Assembly (NCBI RefSeq): GCF_012933655.1
Contig: NZ_JABBJJ010000018.1
Span: forward strand, 1 to 64,000
Source of the DNA: Pyxidicoccus fallax
GTDB lineage: Bacteria; Myxococcota; Myxococcia; Myxococcales; Myxococcaceae
DNA length: 64,000 nucleotides
Direction of reading: 5' to 3'
The notes beneath the pieces are model-generated. The model was not told the origin of the DNA. It made no database searches and saw only the letters and a list, made by a program, of their open reading frames with translations. Positions 17,495 through 26,442 of this stretch are shown here, in pieces. The translations under genes and the position numbers were made by a program. Each line of letters begins with the position of its first letter. The first letter of the stretch is position 1.

Positions 17495-19045
17495 ATGCCA
17501 GGCCCGTTCATCGAAGACGCGCAGATTGAGCACGCGCGCAAGCTGGCGGAGGAGATCGTCAATCCGATCTTCGACCTCATCCGCCGTAACACCACTGTTT
17601 CCACCGAGCGCACCGTGTTGCGCTTCTTCGGCATCTCCGGAGCCGGGGCACGGGGGGTTCCGCTCGCCAACCTCATGGTCGACAAGCTCAAGGCCGCCGG
17701 GGTGCTCAACAAGGGCGCCGCCTATTGGTACGGCCGCGCGCTCCAGTTGGGTGCCCGCAGCCCGCTGGAGGCCGTGGAGCGGCTGACCGCTCTGCCCACC
17801 GACAAGCTGGGCCCCCTGTCGCCCGAGCAGGAGCACACCCTGCGCGAGGAGGTGCGTGCCGAGGCCCGCGCCGCCATGGATGACCTGAAGGCCCGCATCG
17901 CCCAGCGCAACGCGCTGCGCGAGCAGTTCCCCATGTCGCCCGCGCCGCACAAGTACGTCATCGTCGCCACCGGCAACATCTACGACGACGTGGACCAGGC
18001 GCGCGCCGCGGCCCAGGCCGGCGCGGACGTCATCGCCGTCATCCGCTCCACCGCCCAGTCGCTCCTGGACTACGTGCCCCACGGCGCCACCACCGAGGGC
18101 TACGGCGGCACCTACGCCACCCAGGAGAACTTCCGCATCATGCGCGAGGCCCTGGACGACGAGAGCCGCAAGCTCAAGCGCTACATCCAGCTCACCAACT
18201 ACTCGTCCGGCCTCTGCATGTCGGAAATCGCGTTCTGCGCGGCCTACGAGAAGCTGGACATGCTGCTCAACGACGCGATGTACGGAATCCTCTTCCGTGA
18301 CATCAACATGCGGCGCACCTTCATCGACCAGTACTTCAGCCGCCGCATCTGCGCCCTGGCCGGCATCATCATCAACACCGGCGAGGACAACTACATCACC
18401 ACCGCGGACGCGTACGACGCGGCCCACACCGTCATCGCCAGCCAGTTCATCAACGAGTGCTTCGCCAAGCGCGCGGGCCTCAAGGACTGGCAGCTGGGCA
18501 TCGGCCACTCGTACGAAATCGACCCGTACCGGGACGACACGCTGCTGCTGGAGCTGTCGCAGGCCATGCTGGTGCGCCGCTGCTTCCCGGACGCGCCGCT
18601 GAAGTACATGCCGCCCACCAAGCACAAGGAGACGGACATCTTCTTCAGCCACGCGTACGACGTGATGGCGGACCTGGTGGCCATCTGGACGCGGCAGGGC
18701 ATCCAGCTCTTGGGCATGATGACGGAGGCCATGCACACGCCGCTCTTGGCGGACCGGTACGTGGCGCTCAAGTCCGCGTCGTACATCCACCGCGCCGCGC
18801 GCGGCATCGACGAGGAGTTCACCGTCCGCGAGGACGGGAAGATCGCCAACCGCGCCCGCGAGGTGTTCGGCAAGGCGATGCAGCTGCTGCAGGAGTGCCG
18901 CGACGAGGGCATGGTGGCCGCCATCGGCAAGGGGCACTTCGGCGACGTGAAGCGCTCGGAGACTGGCGGCAAGGGCCTGGATGGCGTGCTGGAGAAGGCG
19001 CCCGACTACTTCAACCCGTTCCTGGAATTGCTGGAGGCAGCATGA
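17495..19045 (+). CDS. kamD: lysine 5,6-aminomutase (beta-lysine 5,6-aminomutase) alpha subunit
   Basis: Large subunit of the adenosylcobalamin- and PLP-dependent mutase that moves the terminal amino group of L-beta-lysine (or D-lysine) to carbon 5, giving 3,5-diaminohexanoate (or 2,5-diaminohexanoate). The 516-residue length and the long conserved blocks (IRSTAQSLLDYVPHGATTEG, FGISGAGARGVPLANLMV, GYGGTYATQENFRIMREAL) are typical for a TIM-barrel KamD. The C-terminus (GKGHFGDVKR, YFNPFLELLEAA) is complete. It heads the kamD-x-kamE-kal-kce operon; its stop overlaps the next start. Confidence 0.95.
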   Translation: MPGPFIEDAQIEHARKLAEEIVNPIFDLIRRNTTVSTERTVLRFFGISGAGARGVPLANLMVDKLKAAGVLNKGAAYWYGRALQLGARSPLEAVERLTALPTDKLGPLSPEQEHTLREEVRAEARAAMDDLKARIAQRNALREQFPMSPAPHKYVIVATGNIYDDVDQARAAAQAGADVIAVIRSTAQSLLDYVPHGATTEGYGGTYATQENFRIMREALDDESRKLKRYIQLTNYSSGLCMSEIAFCAAYEKLDMLLNDAMYGILFRDINMRRTFIDQYFSRRICALAGIIINTGEDNYITTADAYDAAHTVIASQFINECFAKRAGLKDWQLGIGHSYEIDPYRDDTLLLELSQAMLVRRCFPDAPLKYMPPTKHKETDIFFSHAYDVMADLVAIWTRQGIQLLGMMTEAMHTPLLADRYVALKSASYIHRAARGIDEEFTVREDGKIANRAREVFGKAMQLLQECRDEGMVAAIGKGHFGDVKRSETGGKGLDGVLEKAPDYFNPFLELLEAA

Positions 19046-19518
19046 TGCTCGGGACTGTTCTCGCCGTGGTGGTGGCCGCCGGTGGCTCGGCGGATGCGCT
19101 GGCGTCGTTCCAGGTGAAGAACGTGTCGCTCCAGGTGCCCGCCGCGTGGGCGCGCAGCATGGAGGACGGGACGAACAAGTTCACAGCGCCCAGCGGTGAC
19201 GCCTACTTCCTGGTGGACGTGGGCGCGGTGCAGACGGCCGGCATGAAGGGCGATACCTGCGTGGACAAGATTGTCGCCTCCATTGGCGGCGCGGGCTGGG
19301 AGCGCCTCAAGGTGGGCGGCCAGCCGGCGGCGAAGCGGCTGGACTCGGACAACGCGCCCAATGGCGGCGCGGTGGACACGGTGACGTACGTGGGGTGCGA
19401 CGGGCGGACGACGTGGTCGGTCGTCTTCTACCTGGAGCAGGGCAAGAAGGAGCGGTTCGCGCCGCTGGCCCAGAAGGTGGGCACCAGCGTGAAGCTGCAG
19501 CGGGCCGGGGGGAAATGA
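19042..19518 (+). CDS. small exported protein embedded between kamD and kamE
   Basis: A 158-residue protein with a short signal-peptide-like N-terminus (MMLGTVLAVVVAAGGSADALA). The remainder has a PsbP/DUF1795-like feel (VKNVSLQVPAAWARSMEDGTNKF, then alternating beta segments) with two cysteines (GDTCVDK and YVGCDGR) that could pair. No family confirmed. Its ATG overlaps the kamD stop (ATGA), with GGAGG upstream, and kamE begins 4 bp after it, so it must be translated from the same message. Why an apparently exported protein is inserted between two subunits of a cytoplasmic enzyme is unknown. Confidence 0.65.
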   Translation: MMLGTVLAVVVAAGGSADALASFQVKNVSLQVPAAWARSMEDGTNKFTAPSGDAYFLVDVGAVQTAGMKGDTCVDKIVASIGGAGWERLKVGGQPAAKRLDSDNAPNGGAVDTVTYVGCDGRTTWSVVFYLEQGKKERFAPLAQKVGTSVKLQRAGGK

Positions 19519-19522
19519 GCCG

Positions 19523-20308
19523 ATGGTGAAGCCGAGCAAGCAGATCATCCGCCCCTATGGCGACCGGCGCGACGACGGCGTGGTGCAGCTGTCGTTCACC
19601 CTGCCGGTGCCGCTGTCGGAGAAGGCCAAGGAGGCCGCCGCCGTCTTCACGAAGAAGATGGGCTTCACGGACGTGAAGGTGGCCGCCGCCGAGCGCGCCG
19701 CGGACAACTACACCTTCTTCGTCATCTACGCCCGCTCGGGCATGTACCTGGACTACGCCGAAATCGACGTGCCCGAGGTCATCGTCAAGAAGATGTCCTT
19801 CGACGACCTCAACGCCTTCATCAAGGAGAAGGTGGGCCGCCGCATCGTCGTGTTCGGCGCGTGCACGGGCACGGACACGCACACGGTGGGCATCGACGCC
19901 ATCCTCAACATGAAGGGCTACGCGGGCGACTACGGCCTGGAGCGCTACCCCTGGTTCGAGGCGTTCAACCTGGGCAGCCAGGTGCCCAACGAGGAGCTCA
20001 TCAAGAAGGCCCTGGCGAAGAACGCCGACGCCATCCTGGTGAGCCAGGTCGTCACCCAGCGCGACGTGCACAAGGACAACTCGCGGCAGTTCATCGAGGT
20101 GGCCAAGGCCGCGGGCATCCACGGCAAGGTGCAATTGCTGCTGGGCGGGCCGCGCGTGGACCACAAGCTGGCGCTGGAGCTGGGCTTCGACGCCGGCTTC
20201 GGCCCGGGCACCAAGCCGTCGGACGTCGCCAACTACATCGTCCACGCGCTCCTGAAGAAGCAGGGCAAGGAGCCGCAGGACATGCACTACCAGGGAGAGC
20301 CCAAGTGA
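19523..20308 (+). CDS. kamE: lysine 5,6-aminomutase beta subunit (B12- and PLP-binding)
   Basis: Small subunit of the mutase. The cobalamin base-off motif is intact: GTDTHTVG with His120 as the cobalt ligand. Eleven residues later is Lys131 (NMKGYAG), which matches the spacing of the His/Lys pair in the clostridial enzyme, where that Lys forms the internal aldimine with PLP. Downstream [24 protein letters not shown] is the end of the Rossmann B12-binding domain. Length 261 is normal. GTG of kal overlaps its stop. Confidence 0.95.
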   Translation: MVKPSKQIIRPYGDRRDDGVVQLSFTLPVPLSEKAKEAAAVFTKKMGFTDVKVAAAERAADNYTFFVIYARSGMYLDYAEIDVPEVIVKKMSFDDLNAFIKEKVGRRIVVFGACTGTDTHTVGIDAILNMKGYAGDYGLERYPWFEAFNLGSQVPNEELIKKALAKNADAILVSQVVTQRDVHKDNSRQFIEVAKAAGIHGKVQLLLGGPRVDHKLALELGFDAGFGPGTKPSDVANYIVHALLKKQGKEPQDMHYQGEPK

Positions 20309-20703
20309 GCACGGGGACCAAGGCCATCATCCGCCTGCGCATGAGCAGCCACGACGCGCACTACGGCGGCAACCTGGTGGACGGCGCGCGCATGCTGGGC
20401 CTCTTCGGCGACGTGGCCACCGAGCTGTGCATCCGCAGCGACGGCGACGAGGGGCTGTTCCGCGCCTACGACTCGGTGGAGTTCCTCGCGCCCGTGTACG
20501 CCGGGGACTTCATCGAGGCGGAAGGGGAAATCGTCAGCGCGGGCAACACGTCGCGGAAGATGCGCTTCGAGGCGCGCAAGGTCATCCGGCCGCGCCCGGA
20601 CGTGAACGATTCGGCGGCGGACCTGTTGCAGGAGCCGGTGGTGGTGTGCCGTGCTTCCGGGACCTGCGTGGTGCCGAAGGACAAGCAGCGAGGTCAGCGA
20701 TGA
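20305..20703 (+). CDS. kal: 3-aminobutyryl-CoA ammonia-lyase
   Basis: Eliminates ammonia from L-3-aminobutyryl-CoA to give crotonyl-CoA. The 132-residue protein has a hotdog fold pattern ([43 protein letters not shown]) characteristic of this enzyme; the [15 protein letters not shown] block is highly diagnostic. The GTG start overlaps the kamE stop (GTGA) and GGGAGA precedes it. The kce start overlaps its own stop, so translational coupling through the operon is likely. Confidence 0.93.
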   Translation: MSTGTKAIIRLRMSSHDAHYGGNLVDGARMLGLFGDVATELCIRSDGDEGLFRAYDSVEFLAPVYAGDFIEAEGEIVSAGNTSRKMRFEARKVIRPRPDVNDSAADLLQEPVVVCRASGTCVVPKDKQRGQR

Positions 20704-21527
20704 GCACTCCCATGGTCATCACCGCGGCGATGGTGGGCGCGGAGACGACGCGCGAGCAGAATCCGAATCTGCCCATCACCCCGGAGGAAATCGCCGAGGA
20801 CGCGGCGCGCTGCCGCGAGGCCGGCGCGGCCATGGTGCACCTGCACGTGCGCACGCCGGAGGGCAAGCCGTCCCAGGACGCGGAGCTGTTCCGCGCCGCC
20901 ATCCGCGCCATCCGCCAGCGCACGGACGTGCTCATCCAGACGTCCACGGGTGGCGCGGTGGGGATGAGCGTGGACGAGCGCTGCGGCCCGCTGACGCTCA
21001 CCGGCGCGGACCGGCCGGACATGGCCACGCTCACCACCGGCACCGTCAACTTCGGCGAGGACGTCTTCTGGAATCCCCGCTCGCTGGTGCGCGACATCGC
21101 CAAGCGCATCCGCGCGCTCGGCCTCCGGCCGGAGCTGGAGTGCTTCGACGTGGGCATGATTGACGAGGCCCGCTACCTCGCGAAGGAAGGGCTGGTGGAC
21201 CTGCCGGCGCACTTCGACTTCGTGCTCGGGGTGCCGGGGGCGCTGCAGCCCCGGCCGGAGGTGCTGGACTTCATGATTGCCTCGCTGCCGGAGGGCTCCA
21301 CCTGGACGGTGGCGGGCGTGGGCCGGCACCAGCTGCCGCTGGTGGACGAGGCGGCGAAGCGGGGCGGCAACGCGCGCGTGGGCCTGGAGGACAACATCTA
21401 CGTGTCCAAGGGCGTGCTCGCGAAGGGCAACTGGGAGCTGGTCGCCGAGGCCGCCAGGCGCGCCCGGGCCAACGGCCGAGAGCTGGCCACCCCGGAGCAG
21501 GCCCGGAAGCTCTTGCGCCTGGGCTGA
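20700..21527 (+). CDS. kce: 3-keto-5-aminohexanoate cleavage enzyme (BKACE family)
   Basis: Condenses 5-amino-3-oxohexanoate with acetyl-CoA and cleaves to acetoacetate and 3-aminobutyryl-CoA. The 275-residue TIM-barrel protein carries the Zn-ligand motif [11 protein letters not shown] (His pair near residues 46-48), the substrate-binding [10 protein letters not shown] region and the late VGLEDNIYV motif with the catalytic Glu/Asn. ATG at 20700 overlaps the kal stop (ATGA). It is the last gene of the operon and is followed by a strong hairpin. Confidence 0.94.
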   Translation: MSTPMVITAAMVGAETTREQNPNLPITPEEIAEDAARCREAGAAMVHLHVRTPEGKPSQDAELFRAAIRAIRQRTDVLIQTSTGGAVGMSVDERCGPLTLTGADRPDMATLTTGTVNFGEDVFWNPRSLVRDIAKRIRALGLRPELECFDVGMIDEARYLAKEGLVDLPAHFDFVLGVPGALQPRPEVLDFMIASLPEGSTWTVAGVGRHQLPLVDEAAKRGGNARVGLEDNIYVSKGVLAKGNWELVAEAARRARANGRELATPEQARKLLRLG

Positions 21528-21545
21528 GCGACAAGCACTTCACCC

Positions 21546-21577
21546 GGACCCGGGCCCGTTTCGCGAGGCCCGGGTCC
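21546..21577 (+). terminator. hairpin ending the kamD-kce operon
   Basis: A perfect 11-bp stem (GGACCCGGGCC / GGCCCGGGTCC) with a 10-base loop, 18 bp after the kce stop. It is followed by ACAATCA, not a T run, so termination may be weak or Rho-assisted. Confidence 0.5.
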
Positions 21578-21688
21578 ACAATCACGAACGTTGTCAGGAA
21601 ACGCGGTCCTGCTCCGTCAGGGGCCTCCGGACACGCCACGGGTGTGCCCGGACTCCGGCGCGACGCGGACCTGGAAGGGACGACCGAA

Positions 21689-22465
21689 ATGGAGACGGAG
21701 CTGAAGGGCCGGGGCGTGCTCGTCACGGGCGGAGCGGGTGGCATCGGCACGGCGCTGACGCGCGCCTTCGCGGAGGAGGGTGCGAAGGTCGCGGTGCACT
21801 ACCACTCCAACGCGAAGGGCGCGGAGACGCTGGCGCGCGAGGTGGGCGGCGCGGCGGTGCGGGCGGACCTCACGGTGGAGGCGGACGTGGACGCGCTGGT
21901 GCCCTCTGCGGTGTCGGCGCTGGGGCGGCTGGACGTGCTGGTGTGCAACGCGGGCGTGTGGCCGCCGCCCGACGAGCCGGTGTGGCAGATGTCGCTGGCG
22001 CGCTGGCGCCGCACGCTGGCGGAGAACCTGGACAGCGTCTTCCTCTGCTGCCGCGCCTTCCTGCGCCACGTGGCCACCACTGGCACGGGCAACATCGTCA
22101 TCATCAGCTCCACGGCGGGGCTGTTCGGCGAGGCGGGGCACTCGGACTACGCGGCCGCGAAGGGCGCGCTGGCGAGCGGCTTCGTCAAGAGCCTGAAGAA
22201 CGAGCTGGTCCGCATCGCCCCTCTGGGCCGCGTCAACGTGGTGTGCCCCGGGTGGACGTCCGTGCCCCGGCACGGCGACAAGCTGAACGACCCGAGCTTC
22301 GTGAAGCGGGTGACGCGCACCATGCCGCTGCGCAAGGTGGGCATGCCCGAGGATGTGGCGCGCGTCGTGGTGACGCTCGCGTCGGACCGCATCTCCAGCC
22401 ACGTGACGGGTGAGGTCATCACCGTGGCTGGAGGCATGGAAGGAAGAGTGCTGCATGACAGCTGA
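21689..22465 (+). CDS. SDR-family NAD(P)-dependent oxidoreductase
   Basis: A classical short-chain dehydrogenase/reductase of 258 residues: cofactor motif TGGAGGIG (13-20), CNAGVW, the catalytic Ser in IISSTAG and the YAAAK dyad, and the PGWTSVPR loop. The substrate cannot be told from sequence. ATG at 21689 is chosen because GGAAGGGA precedes it and the family starts there. The methyltransferase gene starts 11 bp before its stop, so the two are coupled. Confidence 0.88.
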   Translation: METELKGRGVLVTGGAGGIGTALTRAFAEEGAKVAVHYHSNAKGAETLAREVGGAAVRADLTVEADVDALVPSAVSALGRLDVLVCNAGVWPPPDEPVWQMSLARWRRTLAENLDSVFLCCRAFLRHVATTGTGNIVIISSTAGLFGEAGHSDYAAAKGALASGFVKSLKNELVRIAPLGRVNVVCPGWTSVPRHGDKLNDPSFVKRVTRTMPLRKVGMPEDVARVVVTLASDRISSHVTGEVITVAGGMEGRVLHDS

Positions 22466-23240
22466 CGTGGACGTCCGTAGGTACAACCGCGACGCGTGGG
22501 ACCGGCAGGTGACGAAGGGCGACCGCTGGACGATACCGGTGGGCCCGGAGGTCATCGCCGACGCACGGCGCGGTGAGTGGAGCGTGGTGCTCACCCCCAA
22601 CAAGCCGGTGCCGCGCGAGTGGTTCGGGAACGTGGCCGGCAAGGACGTGCTGTGCCTCGCGGGCGCGGGCGGACAGCAGGCGCCGGTGCTGGCGGCGGCG
22701 GGGGCGCGGGTGACGGTGCTGGACAACTCGCCGGCGCAGCTCGGGCAGGACCGGATGGTGGCCGAGCGCGAGGGCCTGGAGCTGCGGCTGGTGGAGGGCG
22801 ACATGCGCGACCTGTCCGCCTTCGCGGACGGCAGCTTCGACCTCGTCTTCCACCCGTGCTCCAACAGCTTCGTGGACACCATCCGCCCGGTGTGGCGCGA
22901 GGCGTACCGCGTGCTGCGCCCGGGTGGCGTGCTGCTGGCCGGCTTCAGCAACCCGGTCATCTTCCTGTTCGACCCGGACCTGCAGAACCAGGGAGTGATG
23001 CAGCTGAAGTACAAGATGCCGTACTCGGACTTCACCAGCCTCACGGACGCGGAGCGGGCCCGGTACAAGGACGAGCCCCTGTGCGTCGCGCACTCGCTGG
23101 AGGACCAGCTCGGCGGTCAGACGGACGCGGGCTTCGCGATAACGGGCCTCTTCGAGGACAAGCACGTGCCGGGAGACCTGCTGTCCGACTACTTCCCCGG
23201 CTTCATCGCCACGCGCGCCGTGAAGCTCGCGTCGCGATAG
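22455..23240 (+). CDS. class I SAM-dependent methyltransferase
   Basis: A 261-residue methyltransferase: motif [19 protein letters not shown], motif II-like VTVLDNS, acidic [11 protein letters not shown], and [13 protein letters not shown] for motif IV, followed by [11 protein letters not shown]. The HPCSNSFV and [11 protein letters not shown] stretches resemble uncharacterised methyltransferases related to the UbiE/Methyltransf_11 group. The acceptor is unknown. The start overlaps the SDR stop and GGAAGAG is upstream. Confidence 0.87.
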   Translation: MTADVDVRRYNRDAWDRQVTKGDRWTIPVGPEVIADARRGEWSVVLTPNKPVPREWFGNVAGKDVLCLAGAGGQQAPVLAAAGARVTVLDNSPAQLGQDRMVAEREGLELRLVEGDMRDLSAFADGSFDLVFHPCSNSFVDTIRPVWREAYRVLRPGGVLLAGFSNPVIFLFDPDLQNQGVMQLKYKMPYSDFTSLTDAERARYKDEPLCVAHSLEDQLGGQTDAGFAITGLFEDKHVPGDLLSDYFPGFIATRAVKLASR

Positions 23241-23253
23241 CACGTGGGGCAGG

Positions 23254-23283
23254 GGAGCGGGCTCCATCGCCAGGGCCCGCTCC
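23254..23283 (+). terminator. hairpin after the SDR-methyltransferase pair
   Basis: A 9-bp perfect stem (GGAGCGGGC / GCCCGCTCC) with a 12-base loop, starting 14 bp after the methyltransferase stop. There is no T tract. Confidence 0.45.
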
Positions 23284-23392
23284 GTGCCCAGGCGCCGGAT
23301 TTAACCTTCCGCCGCGCCCGGGGTTCTTCAGGGCAGAGGCGACGACGGGACACACCGTCCCGGCGTCCTCATATCCCCAGGAGAATCCCATC

Positions 23393-23782
23393 ATGCGTCT
23401 GACGTCCGCGCTGCGGTCCGCTGTCGTTGCGTCGTTGCTGCTCGCCACCCCGGTGCTGGCCGCGGAGACCGCGCCGGCCCCCGCGCCCGGCGCCGAGCAG
23501 GGCCGGCACCACCGCGGGCATCGCAAGTTCGAGAGGAAGTTCGAGCGGATGGAGCGCCGGCTCGACCGGGCCGTGTCCGAGGGACGCCTCACCCAGGCCG
23601 AGGCCGACCAGTTCAAGGCCGAGGGCCTGAAGCTGCGCGAGGAGCTGAAGGCGCAGCGCGAGGCGGCGGGCGGTCAGCTCACCGACGCGCAGCGAGAGGC
23701 GATGCGCGAGCGCATGCGCGCCTTCCGCGAGAAGGTGAAGAGCGCCCTCAAGGCGAAGGACGCGCAGCAGCAGAAGCTGTAG
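23393..23782 (+). CDS. small periplasmic LTxxQ-like (Spy/CpxP-type) helical protein
   Basis: A 129-residue protein with a Sec signal peptide (cleavage after VLAAE, near residue 24), then a His/Arg-rich stretch (GRHHRGHRKF) and a long charged helix hairpin. Two LTxAE/LTDAQ motifs (LTQAEADQF and LTDAQREAM) resemble the paired LTxxQ repeats of Spy and CpxP, which buffer misfolded periplasmic proteins or metals. The His-rich stretch could bind metal. AGGAGA precedes the ATG. Its last 35 bp overlap the 3' end of the opposite-strand gene. Confidence 0.65.
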   Translation: MRLTSALRSAVVASLLLATPVLAAETAPAPAPGAEQGRHHRGHRKFERKFERMERRLDRAVSEGRLTQAEADQFKAEGLKLREELKAQREAAGGQLTDAQREAMRERMRAFREKVKSALKAKDAQQQKL

Positions 23783-25334
23783 TGCCCAGGCGCTCCGTCC
23801 ACGTGAAGTACGCGCCGCGCGGGTCCACGAACGGGTCGCGGAACAGCGCCTGCACCTCGGGACGGGCCACGCGGCCCTCGTCGAAGGCCTGGTACAGCTT
23901 GTCGCCCAGCAGGTAGCCCAGGGCGTGGCTGACGCCGTGGAAGAGCCGGTCCTTGCGCAGGGGCAGCAGCTTCACGGCCTCCTCGGGCCCTTGCGTCTCC
24001 GCGGCCTTGTGCGCCAGCACGAAGGCGGCGATCTGCCGCTCCACGCCCCGGCTCTCGCCGAAGCGCCGGGCCCACTCGGCCAGCCCGGGGCACGTGCGGC
24101 GCGGGTTCACCAGCTTCGAGCCGAAGAAGCCGAGCGCCTCTTCCAGGCAGCGCGCGTAGAAGGCCTCGGACGCGCGGCGCGGCGCCTCCATGGCGTCGCC
24201 CACCGCGCAGTGCCGCACGAAGTGCGCGGCCTCCTCCGCGGCGTGGTTCAGCGACATGGACGCGAGGTAGGCCGTGCGCGCGCGGGGGATGTAGCCGCTC
24301 TCGCGCGAGAGGATGTGCCGGCGCAGCTGCGTCAGCTCCGAGTGCGTGAAGCGCCCGCGCCGCTGGATGCGCGCCAGCACGTCACCGTCCGCCACCGTGG
24401 CCACCTCGACGGAGTCCAGCGCGCGCCCCACCGGCACGCCGGCCAGCCGGCCGATGAGCTCCGACATCTCGCGGAAGCGCTCCGCGGCGCTCCGGTCCAC
24501 GAGCGGCGCGTCTCCGGCCTCCGCCTCCAGGTAGTCCAGGAAGCTCTGCTGGCACACGACGGGGGAGGCGTTGAGCAGGCACAGCGAGCCGTCCGCCAAT
24601 TCCACCGCCTCGGCCGCGCCCACGCGGCCCTCGCGCGCCAGCCGCCACCAGACGCCCTCGGCGTTCTGGTACACCACGAGGCCCCGCCGCGCGTCCTCGC
24701 CCAGCGCCCGCTCCACCTGCGCGGGCAGGTGGCACGGCGCCACGTGGTACTGGCCCACCAGCACCATGACGAGCGGACGGTCCTCCGCGCGCGCGGTGCG
24801 GGCGATGCGCTCGGCCGCGTAGGCGTCACGCAGCGCCAGCGAGCGCTCACCCTGGGCGCGCCGGTCGATGCCCACCACCTCCAGCCGGTGCCGCCGGGCG
24901 AAGGAGAGCAGGGCGCGCGCGCCCGTCCCGGAGCCGAAGCCCGACACGCCCGAGGACAGCCCCAGCCGCGACAGCAGCGAGCGCTCCGGCAGCCGTCCCG
25001 CGCGCCACGCGTCCACGGCGGCCTGGTGACGGCCCTCCACGCACTCGAGCGCCATCACCACGCGGCGGCCCGAGGCGAGCGCGCGCTCCACCAGCGCGAG
25101 GTACGTCTCCTGCGCGAGCGGCAGCGTGTGGTAGTCGCCCACGTACACCACGTCCGCGGCCTGCACCTGCTGGTGCACGGCCGCCGGCGTCACGATGCGC
25201 CGATAGCTGGCGGTGCGGCGCCGATAGCGGCCTTCGTAGGCACGGAAGGCTTCGGTCTGTCCGTCCACCACTCGGGCGATCTGCGCCCTCTGGCGGCGGA
25301 ACAGTGCGAGGTGCAAGGCCAGCGAGTCGCGCAT
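23748..25334 (-). CDS. ChaN/Tiki-superfamily (erythromycin-esterase-like fold) protein
   Basis: The N-terminal half matches the ChaN-like haem-binding domain: VVYVGDYHTLPLAQ (GDYH motif, near residues 63-76), VVMALECVEGRHQAAVDAW (Glu-Cys-Val-Glu), and DRPLVMVLVGQYHVAPCHLP (second His). The C-terminal half, about 300 residues, is helical and not recognised. There is no signal peptide or lipobox, unlike ChaN lipoproteins, so it is probably cytoplasmic. Start ATG at 25334 has GAGGGA upstream; an ATG nine codons earlier (25361) has no ribosome site. Function unknown; relatives bind haem or act as metalloproteases. Confidence 0.75.
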   Translation of the reverse strand: MRDSLALHLALFRRQRAQIARVVDGQTEAFRAYEGRYRRRTASYRRIVTPAAVHQQVQAADVVYVGDYHTLPLAQETYLALVERALASGRRVVMALECVEGRHQAAVDAWRAGRLPERSLLSRLGLSSGVSGFGSGTGARALLSFARRHRLEVVGIDRRAQGERSLALRDAYAAERIARTARAEDRPLVMVLVGQYHVAPCHLPAQVERALGEDARRGLVVYQNAEGVWWRLAREGRVGAAEAVELADGSLCLLNASPVVCQQSFLDYLEAEAGDAPLVDRSAAERFREMSELIGRLAGVPVGRALDSVEVATVADGDVLARIQRRGRFTHSELTQLRRHILSRESGYIPRARTAYLASMSLNHAAEEAAHFVRHCAVGDAMEAPRRASEAFYARCLEEALGFFGSKLVNPRRTCPGLAEWARRFGESRGVERQIAAFVLAHKAAETQGPEEAVKLLPLRKDRLFHGVSHALGYLLGDKLYQAFDEGRVARPEVQALFRDPFVDPRGAYFTWTERLGTTASAAARPSP

Positions 25335-25660
25335 GGGGTGCGGCGATCCCTCGCACGGCATGGAGGACCCGGCAAAAAAACGACGCCCGGAAGCGCCCGC
25401 GCGTCAAGGTGCACGGTGAAGTCCTTCCGCGCGTCCTCGAAGCGGAAGGCGCGGACACCGCCTGCAAGGGACACCGAGCGTCACTCGACTGGAGGCGGGC
25501 GTCCAAACGCGTGCCCTCGGCGAGAAGCGGGAGGAAAGGCCCCGGCCCCCTCGCGGCCCTCGGGGAGGGGCAGCGAGTCACGCTCGGGAACATGCACCGC
25601 ACCCGCGCGGCCCTCCGGCGGATGAGCGCCGGGGGCCGGGCGCGGGCCCGGAAACTGCGA
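25335..25660. other. 326-bp gap with no recognisable gene
   Basis: Between two minus-strand genes. It holds a run of seven A (25375-25381) just upstream of the ChaN-like gene and several imperfect GC-rich inverted repeats near 25535-25660 that could end transcription of the RHH pair. I see no coding pattern, RNA gene or repeat. Confidence 0.3.
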
Positions 25661-25945
25661 CTACTTGGGCTCGTCCGAGGACGGAGCCGCCGCGGCAGCC
25701 ACCAGGGGCTGCGCGGACGACGACGGGGCCGCCGACGAAGCCACGGGGGCCGGCGCCGGACGGGGCGGAGGGCTCAGCACGTCATTCACGGAAGGCATCT
25801 TCCGGATGTCGCCGCGAGCCACCTTCCACGCCTGCTGGACGATCCACGAGAGCGAGCGGTCCTGCCGCGTGGCTTCCCGCTGGATCTCCTCCAGCATGTC
25901 CTCGGGGAAGTAGAGACTTTGCTTGCGATGGTCGGTCGTGGCCAT
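25661..25945 (-). CDS. TIGR04563-like small ribbon-helix-helix-type protein, with Ala/Pro/Ser tail
   Basis: A 94-residue protein. The first 50 residues (KQSLYFPEDMLEEIQREATRQD then SLSWIVQQAWKVAR) have the beta-helix-helix pattern of MetJ/Arc ribbon-helix-helix DNA-binding proteins and match what is annotated as TIGR04563 in myxobacteria. The last 40 residues are Pro/Ala/Ser-rich and look disordered. It follows its paralogue by 7 bp and is likely co-transcribed. GGAGGAGT lies before the ATG. Target unknown; self-regulation would be typical of the fold. Confidence 0.75.
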   Translation of the reverse strand: MATTDHRKQSLYFPEDMLEEIQREATRQDRSLSWIVQQAWKVARGDIRKMPSVNDVLSPPPRPAPAPVASSAAPSSSAQPLVAAAAAPSSDEPK

Positions 25946-25952
25946 GCGCTCG

Positions 25953-26156
25953 CTACTCCTCCCGAGGATCCTGGCGCTCGTCGCCAGTCACGTCGTTGAC
26001 AGCGGGGAACGACTTGATGCGCTCACGGGCGATCTTCCACGCCTGCTGCACGACCCACGACAGCGAGCGGTCCTGCCGCGTCGCCTCCTCCTGGATCTCC
26101 TTCAGCATCTCCTCGGGGAAGTACAGCGACTGCTTGCGCTTGTCAGTGCCTGCCAT
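25953..26156 (-). CDS. TIGR04563-like small ribbon-helix-helix-type protein
   Basis: A 67-residue paralogue of the next gene: 40 residues around KQSLYFPEEMLKEIQ and SLSWVVQQAWK are nearly identical, then a short acidic tail (DERQDPREE) instead of the Ala/Pro tail. ATG at 26156 has GGAGA upstream. Located directly downstream of the Pxr-like RNA on the same strand, with a terminator hairpin between, so it needs its own promoter in 26157-26328 or read-through from the RNA promoter. Confidence 0.75.
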   Translation of the reverse strand: MAGTDKRKQSLYFPEEMLKEIQEEATRQDRSLSWVVQQAWKIARERIKSFPAVNDVTGDERQDPREE

Positions 26157-26317
26157 ACCTGGGTCTCCGGGGCGGATTCGAGGTGACGACCTGAACACAC
26201 CGGGGTCGTTATCCGACAGACTCCCAAGTGGGTCAACGGTTTCGGAGGACTCATTCCGCGGTCGCAGGGCACACATCCAGGCTCGTTCAGTCGCACGTGA
26301 CGTGTGCAGCAGGGCGC

Positions 26318-26442
26318 GAAAAAGGAAACGCCCCGGACCTCCACGAGGGAAGTCCGGGGCGCTTCGGAAAGAGGGACCGCCGGGAGTGGATCTCCTGGCG
26401 GACCCGTGGACCCAGAGGGGGAGGGGGGGGACCCCTAGGTCC
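26318..26442 (-). ncRNA. pxr: three-hairpin small RNA, probable Pxr homologue
   Basis: On the minus strand three stem-loops follow one another. SL1 (26442-26408): GGACC/GGTCC plus AGGGG/CCCCT stems enclosing a loop with a run of eight C. SL2 (26401-26377): CCGCCAGGAG / CTCCCGGCGG with the loop ATCCA. SL3 (26361-26329): perfect 10-bp stem CGCCCCGGAC / GTCCGGGGCG followed by TTTCCTTTTT, a good intrinsic terminator. From memory, M. xanthus Pxr, which blocks fruiting-body development, has this three-stem layout with a C run in the first loop where the Phoenix mutation arose. A promoter lies upstream. Identity by structure only; no sequence comparison was possible. Confidence 0.6.

Noticed and set aside
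13498-21527. Recent horizontal transfer of the lysine pathway
   Set aside because: GC content and codon use look like the neighbours, and there is no flanking transposase, tRNA or direct repeat. Older transfer remains possible but is not visible here.
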